Shown here piece by piece: positions 58,631 to 64,000 of a DNA stretch of 64,000 nt. A model generated the notes under the pieces. That model had not been told where the DNA came from and searched no databases. It was given only the letters and a program-made list of their open reading frames with translations. Each line of letters starts with the position of its first letter. Position 1 is the first letter of the stretch. This DNA is from Herbiconiux daphne. GTDB taxonomy: Bacteria; Actinomycetota; Actinomycetes; Actinomycetales; Microbacteriaceae. The stretch lies in assembly GCF_024979295.1 (NCBI RefSeq), contig NZ_JANLCJ010000004.1, forward strand, positions 62,001 to 126,000, in the 5' to 3' direction. The position numbers and the translations under genes are program-made.

Positions 58631-60332
58631 CGCGGGAGCGCGTGCTGCCGCGACGGCGACCGTGCCGGCAGTCGACGGCGCGACCGTCGAGGTGGTGCGC
58701 AGCTACCTCGCGGCGGCGGCCGACGAGATGCGCAGCACGCTCATCCGCACCGCGTTCAACCCGGTGATCTACGAGGTGCTCGACTTCGGCATCTCGATCT
58801 ACGACGAGCAGGCCCGGCTGGTGGCCGAGGCCCCCGGCCTCACCCGCTTCCTCGGCGCGAACGACTACTCGCTCAAGAAGGGCCTCGAGTACGTGGGGGT
58901 CGAGAACCTCGATCCGGGCGACGTGGTGCTGCTCAACTACCCCTACTGGAACGCGGCGCACTCCTACGACGCCACCCTGTTCGCACCGGTCTTCCTGCCC
59001 GACGACGAGACGCTGGTGGGCTTCGTCTGCGTGCGCGCCCACTGGATGGATCTCGGCGCGAAAGACCCGGGCTACGTGCTCGACTCCACCGACATGCACC
59101 AGGAGGGCCTGATCTTCCCGGGCACCAAGGTGTTCCGGCGGGGTGAGCCGGTGCACGACGTGCACGAGCTGATCCGGTTCAACTCGCGCATGCCCGAGGT
59201 GGTGCTGGGCGACCTGCACGCGCAGGTCTCGTGCCTGCGCACCGGGCAGCGGCGCATCGTCGACGTGGTCGAGAAGTTCGGGCTGGGGCTCGTGCGCGCC
59301 AGCATCGAGCGCTTCATGCAGCTCGGCGAGCAGGCGTCGCTCGAGGCGATCGCCGCACTGCCGCAGGGCAGCTGGACCGCGGTCGACTGGATGGACGACG
59401 ACGGCATCACCGACGAGCCGGTGCGGCTCGAGGTGACCGTCACGATCGCCGACGGCACCTTCACCGTCGACTTCGCGGGCTCGTCGCCGATGGTGCGCGG
59501 CCCCGTGAACCTGCCGTTCGGCGCCACGATCGCCTGCGCCCGGGTGGCGTTCAAGGCCTTCACCACGCCGTTCGAGCCCACCAACGCCGGGCACATGCTG
59601 CCGCTGATCGTGAAGGCCGAGCCCGGCTCGCTCTTCCACGCCGTCTACCCGGCCGCCACGTTCACGCAGTGGACCGGCAACCTCGCCGTCGAGCTGATCT
59701 ACAAGGCGCTCGCCCAGGGCATGCCCGACCGGCTCGCGGCCTGTTCGGGCGGCGACGTGCCGGGCTTCATGATGGCGGGCGCGCATCCCGACACCGGCAC
59801 CTTTTTCGCCATCAGCAACAACGACCCCATCGGCTGGGGCGGCACCCCGAACCACGACGGCGCCGGCCCCCTCAACCACCTCTGCCAGACCGTGGCGCAC
59901 AGCACCCCGATCGAGGTGCTCGAGGCCAAGAGCGGCATGCTCTTCGAGCGGCTCGAGGTGCGCACCGACTCGGGTGGGGCGGGCAAGCACCGCGGAGGGC
60001 CAGGTATCCGCCGCGACATCCGGTTCGTCTCCGATGGCGAATTCTTGTCGGTGATCAAGAAGACGCGCTCGAAGCCGTGGGCGCTCGACGGCGGGCAGCA
60101 GAGCGAACCGACGCAGGTGATCGCCTTTCCGGGCACTGCGCGCGAGCGGCGGCTCAGCACCCGGCGCATCGCCGTGGCCGCGGGCGAGCGCGTCACCCTG
60201 CTCACCGCGGGAGGGGCGGGTCATGGGCCCGTGGCCGACCGCGATCCGAACCTGGTTCGCCGAGACGTCGCCGAGGGCATCGTCTCGGCGGCCGCGGCAT
60301 CCGACCTCTATGGAGTTGATCTCGATGACTGA
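58623..60332 (+). CDS. hyuB: Hydantoinase/oxoprolinase B subunit, second copy
   Basis: A 569-residue paralogue of the preceding protein; by eye most residues match, including HSYDATLF, VRAHWMDLGAKDPGYV and RTDSGGAGKHRGGPGIRRD. Differences cluster at the N-terminus (an Ala-rich 20-residue extension), at residues around 200-225 (RASIERFMQLGEQASLEAI instead of DEAVAVIRAHSEQNTIDAL), and near the ligand-side segment around 410-425 (GAGPLNHLCQTV instead of GLDATIHISEST). No second HyuA is present, so both B subunits probably share one A, giving two substrate choices, or form a mixed complex. Confidence 0.92.
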   Translation: MSDAGARAAATATVPAVDGATVEVVRSYLAAAADEMRSTLIRTAFNPVIYEVLDFGISIYDEQARLVAEAPGLTRFLGANDYSLKKGLEYVGVENLDPGDVVLLNYPYWNAAHSYDATLFAPVFLPDDETLVGFVCVRAHWMDLGAKDPGYVLDSTDMHQEGLIFPGTKVFRRGEPVHDVHELIRFNSRMPEVVLGDLHAQVSCLRTGQRRIVDVVEKFGLGLVRASIERFMQLGEQASLEAIAALPQGSWTAVDWMDDDGITDEPVRLEVTVTIADGTFTVDFAGSSPMVRGPVNLPFGATIACARVAFKAFTTPFEPTNAGHMLPLIVKAEPGSLFHAVYPAATFTQWTGNLAVELIYKALAQGMPDRLAACSGGDVPGFMMAGAHPDTGTFFAISNNDPIGWGGTPNHDGAGPLNHLCQTVAHSTPIEVLEAKSGMLFERLEVRTDSGGAGKHRGGPGIRRDIRFVSDGEFLSVIKKTRSKPWALDGGQQSEPTQVIAFPGTARERRLSTRRIAVAAGERVTLLTAGGAGHGPVADRDPNLVRRDVAEGIVSAAAASDLYGVDLDD

Positions 60333-61614
60333 CCTTGCCTCTTCGACCGCGTTCCGGGGCACCGGGCCGAGCCCGTCGAATGCACTGCTGCACTCGCTGT
60401 TCATCGTCGACGCGGTCGCCGAGACGGCGACGCCGGGGGCGGTGTGGGTGCGCGACGGTGTGATCATGGCGGCCGGGCCCGAGGCCTCGGTGCGCCAGGC
60501 GGTGACGGATGCCGCCGACGCGGCCTCGGGGTCGCCCGTCGAGCTCGATCTCGGCGGGGCCTACCTCGCGCCGGGGCTGATGAACATGCACACCCACTTC
60601 TCGCTCGCGCTGCCGGGCGAGCGGGGCACCTACGTGGCGTCGCTCGACGACGCCGGCGTCGCCCTCTACATGGCCGACGGCGCCCGGCGCGCCCTGCACT
60701 CCGGTCTCACCACGGTGCGCTGCGTGGCCGAGCGGGGTCACGCCGACTTCGCGTTGCGCGACGCCATCGGCCGCGGGCTGCTGCCGGGGCCCGACATCCG
60801 CACGGCCGGGCAGGCCCTGGTCTGCACCGGCGGTCACGGGCACGAGAACGACGACACGATGGAATGCGACGGGCCGATCGGGTTCACCCGCGGGGTGCGC
60901 ACGCAGATCAAGGCGGGCGCCGACCTGATCAAGGTGATGATCTCCGGCGGCATCGCCGGCAAGCACGAGGGCATCGCCACGCCGCAGCTCACGCGCGACG
61001 AGATGGCCGCGGTCATCTCGACCGCGCACGCCTGGGGGCGCAAGGTGACGGCGCACGCCGGGCCGGCGCCGATCATCGCCGAGGCGGTGTCGCTCGGGCT
61101 CGACTGCGTCGAGCACGGCTACGAGCTCACCCCCGAGGTCGCCCAGGCGATGGCGGCGGCGGGTACCGCGCTCGTGCCGACGCTCGTGGTGACGCGCTGC
61201 GGCTCGTTCTTCGACGAGCTCGGGGTGCCGGCCTGGATGCAGGAGCGCTCGCTGGCCGCCGGGCCGCGGCACATCGAGTCGTTCCAGATGGCGATCGAGG
61301 CGGGCGTGACCATCATGGTGGGCAGCGACATGCCGCCGTTCTGGCCGTTCGAGGGCACGACCGCGGTGGTGCGCGAGATGGAGCACATGAGCGAGAACGG
61401 CCTGGGGCCGGCGGCGACGCTGCGGGCCGGCACCATCACCTGCGCCGAATGGCTCGGAATCGCGGATGCCGTGGGCACCATCGCCGTCGGCAAGCGGGCC
61501 GACTTCATCGGGGTCGACGCCAATCCTCTCGACGACATCTCGGCGCTGCGGTCGCTGCGCTGGGTGATGAAGGCGGGCGAGGTCGTGCGCGACGATCGGC
61601 TGGTGATCGCGTGA
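60325..61614 (+). CDS. Metal-dependent amidohydrolase
   Basis: A 429-residue amidohydrolase-superfamily enzyme. Metal ligands are H89 and H91 (MHTHFS), K203 as the bridging lysine position (LIKVMISGG), H244 (TAHAG), H264 (EHGYE) and D335 (GSDMPPF). The closing IAVGKRADFIGVDANPL is usual for imidazolonepropionase/prolidase-like members. It should hydrolyse an amide, a cyclic imine or a peptide-like bond, plausibly the ring-opened product of HyuAB or its precursor. The ATG at 60325 overlaps the preceding gene by 8 bases and has GGAG 9 bases upstream. Confidence 0.92.
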   Translation: MTDLASSTAFRGTGPSPSNALLHSLFIVDAVAETATPGAVWVRDGVIMAAGPEASVRQAVTDAADAASGSPVELDLGGAYLAPGLMNMHTHFSLALPGERGTYVASLDDAGVALYMADGARRALHSGLTTVRCVAERGHADFALRDAIGRGLLPGPDIRTAGQALVCTGGHGHENDDTMECDGPIGFTRGVRTQIKAGADLIKVMISGGIAGKHEGIATPQLTRDEMAAVISTAHAWGRKVTAHAGPAPIIAEAVSLGLDCVEHGYELTPEVAQAMAAAGTALVPTLVVTRCGSFFDELGVPAWMQERSLAAGPRHIESFQMAIEAGVTIMVGSDMPPFWPFEGTTAVVREMEHMSENGLGPAATLRAGTITCAEWLGIADAVGTIAVGKRADFIGVDANPLDDISALRSLRWVMKAGEVVRDDRLVIA

Positions 61615-62108
61615 GCGGGGCATCCGGCGCCGACACCGAGGTGCTCGACGGCATCCTCGACATGTACGACGCGTTCATGGCGCGCGACCGGGCGCGGTTC
61701 GACAGTCATCTCGACGCCGACGTCACCACCTGGGAGTCGCCGCTGCCGCGCATCATGACCCGCAGCGAGCTCGACCGCTACCGCGACGAGCGCCCACCCG
61801 CGGTCGTCGCGGCGGTGCTAGAGCTGCGGGTGGAGCCGGAGCGCATCGACGTGTGGGGCGACCACGCGCTCGCCCGCTACCTCTTCGTCGCGGTGCGCAC
61901 CGGGGGCTCGGTCGAGACCTCGAGGGTGACGGATGTGCTGCGTCGCGGCGCTGACGGACGCTGGCTGATCGTGCACCATCATTCCGAGCTCTGGGCGGCC
62001 GACGTTCCGGCGCAGACGGAGGCAGAGGCAGAGGCAGAGGCAGAGGCCGTGGTCGCGGTCGCTCCGGCCACCGGGGCGGCCCCGGCGGCGGCGGAGGCGC
62101 GGGCGTGA
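61611..62108 (+). CDS. SnoaL-like (NTF2-fold) protein with Glu-Ala repeat tail
   Basis: A 165-residue protein: a single NTF2-like cone fold (MYDAFMARDRARFDSHLDADVTTWESPLPRIMTRSELDRYRDERPP ... RWLIVHHHSELW) that in relatives acts as a small isomerase, hydrolase or ligand binder. The last 40 residues are low complexity, starting with EAEAEAEAEAVVAVAPATG, encoded by a (GAGGCA)n repeat. GTG overlaps the amidohydrolase stop by 4 bases. Its role in the pathway is unknown. Confidence 0.8.
   Translation: MSGASGADTEVLDGILDMYDAFMARDRARFDSHLDADVTTWESPLPRIMTRSELDRYRDERPPAVVAAVLELRVEPERIDVWGDHALARYLFVAVRTGGSVETSRVTDVLRRGADGRWLIVHHHSELWAADVPAQTEAEAEAEAEAVVAVAPATGAAPAAAEARA
62019..62048 (+). repeat. Six-base tandem repeat (GAGGCA)x5 in the SnoaL-like gene
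   Basis: Five direct units, the last as GAGGCC, encode the Glu-Ala run. Loss or gain of a unit keeps the frame, so it could alter only the length of the tail. Confidence 0.85.
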
Positions 62109-63124
62109 CCCGCTATCGCGCCGCCGTGGTGGAGCAGTTCGGCGAGCCCGGCTCGGTGCTGCACCTGGCCGAACGGGATCGGCCCGAGGTCGGGCCCGGG
62201 CAGCTCCGGTTGCGGTGCGAGGCCGTCGGCCTCAACTTTCTCGACGTGATGATGTGCCGGGGCGACTACCCGGCCGTGCCGGCGCCGCCGTTCGTGCCGG
62301 GTGTCGAGGTGAGCGGCGTGGTGATCGAGGCCGGTGCCGGTGTGGAGCACCTGCTCGGGTCGGCCGTGCTCGCCTGCCCGGCGCTGCCGAACGGGGCGCT
62401 CGGTGACGAGGTGGTGATCGACGCCTCTCTCGCCGTCGTGCGGCCGGCATCCGTCGACGCCGTGACGGCCGCGGCGTTGCCCGTGACCTACCAGACGTCG
62501 TGGTTCGCCCTGGAGCGGGCGCGGCTCGAGGCGAGCGACACGATTCTCGTCAATGCCGGGGCGGGTGGCGTGGGAACCGCCACCATCCAGTTGGCCAGGG
62601 CCCGCGGCATCCGGGTGCTCGCAACCGCGGGCGGCCCCGAGAAGACGGCCGTCTGCCTCGAGCACGGCGCCGACCTGGCCATCGACTACCGCGACGCGGA
62701 TGTCGCGGCGCTCGTGCGCGAGGCCACGGGCGGGCGCGGCGTGAGCGCGGTGATCGATCCGGTCGGTGGGGCGATGACCGAGGTGTCGCTCGACAGCCTC
62801 GGCTTCGAGGGCCGGCTCGTGGCGGTCGGCACCGCGGCGGGATCGTCGCTGATCGATCCCGCGACGCTGATGGCGCGCAACGTCGACGTCGTGGGGCTGT
62901 CGTGGGGGTCGCGCTACCCGTGGGAACGGCCGGAGCAGGTGGCCGGCGTCTACCGCGCCCTGTTCGGCCTGCTCGAGGCGGGGCTCGTCGCGCCGCTGAT
63001 CGACCGGGTCGTGGGGCTGGAGGAGGCTGGCGGTGCGCTCGACGATCTCGCCGCTCGGCGCACGCGCGGAAAGATCGTGGTCGCGATCGATGCCGCTGAA
63101 GGAGTAGGAGTGGACCATGACTGA
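62105..63124 (+). CDS. NADPH:quinone reductase-like oxidoreductase (MDR)
   Basis: A 339-residue zinc-independent MDR enzyme: VGLNFLDVMMCRGDYP, nucleotide site NAGAGGVGTATIQLARARGI, and the closing RRTRGKIVVAI. Close relatives reduce activated alkenes (enoyl or quinone substrates) with NADPH. In this operon it could reduce an unsaturated acid released after ring opening. GTG overlaps the previous stop by 4 bases, and the stop is inside the next gene (8-base overlap). Confidence 0.9.
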   Translation: MTRYRAAVVEQFGEPGSVLHLAERDRPEVGPGQLRLRCEAVGLNFLDVMMCRGDYPAVPAPPFVPGVEVSGVVIEAGAGVEHLLGSAVLACPALPNGALGDEVVIDASLAVVRPASVDAVTAAALPVTYQTSWFALERARLEASDTILVNAGAGGVGTATIQLARARGIRVLATAGGPEKTAVCLEHGADLAIDYRDADVAALVREATGGRGVSAVIDPVGGAMTEVSLDSLGFEGRLVAVGTAAGSSLIDPATLMARNVDVVGLSWGSRYPWERPEQVAGVYRALFGLLEAGLVAPLIDRVVGLEEAGGALDDLAARRTRGKIVVAIDAAEGVGVDHD

Positions 63125-63524
63125 TGAGACCGGAGGGCACGGCGTCGAGCCGGGCACGGAGGCGGGCGGCGCGGCGGCAGGCACGGCGGGCGACGAGGGC
63201 GGCGCGTTCGACTCGGCGAACGACATGGAGCTGTACGACATCACCGTCGTCGTCGACCGCATCGAGGGCCGCTCGGTGTGCGGCATGCACGTGGGCGACT
63301 CGTTCGAGGTGGTGAACTCGAGTCAGCTGAAGATTCCGGGGCACTTCTGCTTCTATGCGCTGCAGGCGGTGCTGCCGATGATCCCGGCGAAGCAGCGCAA
63401 GCTGCCGGATGGCGACTGGCTCGAACGCGACTCGCTCGTGGCGTGTCCCGACCCCGAGGAACGCCTGATCATGCGCATCGAGCGCGGCGCCCTGTGCCCG
63501 ATGCGGTCGGGCGACCTCACGTGA
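63117..63524 (+). CDS. TIGR04076 family protein
   Basis: A 135-residue small protein. After about 35 residues rich in Gly, Glu and Ala, the conserved domain begins: DITVVVDRIEGRSVCGMHVGDSFEVVNSSQLKIPGHFCFYALQAVLPMIPAKQR, then WLERDSLVACPDPEERLIMRIERG. Three cysteines at C55, C78 and C109 are the family's fixed positions and may bind a metal. The family is commonly found next to dehydrogenases and aldolases but has no proven role. ATG overlaps the previous gene by 8 bases (ATGACTGA). Confidence 0.85.
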   Translation: MTDETGGHGVEPGTEAGGAAAGTAGDEGGAFDSANDMELYDITVVVDRIEGRSVCGMHVGDSFEVVNSSQLKIPGHFCFYALQAVLPMIPAKQRKLPDGDWLERDSLVACPDPEERLIMRIERGALCPMRSGDLT

Positions 63525-64000
63525 GGCGGGCCGAGATCGGGCTGGGCATTCAGAGCGACAAGCCCCCGGGCGCCTATGCGCCGCTCGCCGCGGCCGCCGA
63601 GGGCTTCGGGGTCGACGTGGTGAGTGTGTTCAGCGACCTGTTGTTCCAGCCGCCGATCGCCGCGCTGCTCGAGATGGCGGGGGCGACCTCGCGCATCCGG
63701 CTGGGCGCCGCGTGCTGGAACCCCTACTCGCTGCATCCCTACGAGATCGCCGGGCAGGTCGCCGCCCTCGACGCGGCCAGCGACGGGCGCGCCTACCTCG
63801 GTCTCGCGAAGGGCACCTGGCTCGACGCCATCGGCATCCAGCAGACGAAGCCGGTGGCGCACCTGCGCGAGGCGGCGGCGCACATCTACGCCCTGATCTC
63901 GGGTGAGGGCGCCGGGTATGAGGGCGAGATCTATCCGCTCGCGCCCGGCATCACGCTGCGCTACCCGGTGCGGCGCACCCGGCCGCCGCTGCTGCTCGGC
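63521..64000 (+). CDS. Luciferase-like (LLM) flavin/F420 oxidoreductase, 5' part
   Basis: An open frame from the GTG at 63521, overlapping the previous stop by 4 bases, to the window's end (160 residues seen). RRAEIGLGIQSDKPPGAYAPLAAAAEGFGVDVVSVFSDLLFQPPIAALLEMAGATSRIRLGAACWNPYSLHPYEIAGQVAALDAASDGRAYLGLAKGTW is the N-terminal barrel of class-wide LLM enzymes, close to methylene-tetrahydromethanopterin reductase and F420-dependent types. Such enzymes reduce or oxygenate ring compounds (RutA opens pyrimidine rings). It fits a role in the same pathway; the C-terminal half is beyond the window. Confidence 0.88.
   Translation, partial: MRRAEIGLGIQSDKPPGAYAPLAAAAEGFGVDVVSVFSDLLFQPPIAALLEMAGATSRIRLGAACWNPYSLHPYEIAGQVAALDAASDGRAYLGLAKGTWLDAIGIQQTKPVAHLREAAAHIYALISGEGAGYEGEIYPLAPGITLRYPVRRTRPPLLLG

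Noticed and set aside
58500-60467. Open frame of 655 codons opposite the second hyuB
   Set aside because: The hyuB frame has every family motif; the opposite frame is only its complement in a high-GC genome.
62019-62048. GAGGCA repeat as a phase-variation switch
   Set aside because: The unit is six bases, so slippage keeps the frame and cannot turn the gene on or off.

Overview
The window reads as chromosomal DNA of a high-GC actinobacterium, most likely a member of the Microbacteriaceae. The support is very high third-position GC, many GTG starts and 4-base ATGA/GTGA gene overlaps, several probable leaderless genes (TAnnnT box about 6 bases before the start codon), cell-wall-binding type 2 (CWB2) repeat proteins, and the actinobacterial order tRNA-Trp - secE - nusG - rplK - rplA. 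No insertion sequence, prophage, CRISPR array or rRNA is visible.

Layout. 1-6.5 kb: 3' end of a GH13 alpha-glucosidase with an apparent frameshift, a secreted M1 metallopeptidase, a Na+/H+ antiporter, and a cbs-metB transsulfuration pair. 6.6-12.7 kb: a class III cyclase-like membrane receptor paired with a MscS channel carrying a cyclic-nucleotide domain, an ABC exporter and a SRPBCC protein. 12.8-17.7 kb: a sugar ABC importer (two permeases and a lipoprotein) divergent from its probable LacI repressor, with three operator-like dyads between them. 17.7-32.5 kb: ribosomal block rplL-rplJ ... rplA-rplK-nusG-secE-tRNA-Trp, all on the minus strand. About 11 kb of accessory genes separates rplA from rplJ: a two-component system, a YqaJ-type nuclease, a DUF998 protein, an oxidoreductase, and four CWB2 proteins around a GNAT acetyltransferase.

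32.6-48.7 kb: AI-2E and MarC membrane proteins, an aspartate aminotransferase, a LacI/alcohol dehydrogenase divergon with a perfect 20-bp operator, an ABC plus two-component module, a PadR/DrrAB-like efflux divergon, murB with two MaoC/Had dehydratases, a Ppx/GppA phosphatase, a SPOUT RNA methyltransferase and a VanZ-like protein. 48.8-64 kb: one regulator followed by a long, tightly coupled operon: oligopeptide-type ABC importer (binding protein, two permeases, fused double ATPase), HyuA, two tandem HyuB paralogues, a metal amidohydrolase, a SnoaL-like protein, a quinone-reductase-like enzyme, a TIGR04076 protein and a luciferase-like flavin oxidoreductase that runs off the window. This looks like an uptake and catabolic pathway for a cyclic amide, imide or related small heterocycle whose substrate is not evident.

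The most interesting items are this catabolic operon, the cyclase/MscS pair with altered catalytic residues, the CWB2 family with a shared dyad motif and 16-bp stepped half-sites upstream, and a CGGATGC/GCATCCG oligomer that recurs throughout on both strands.
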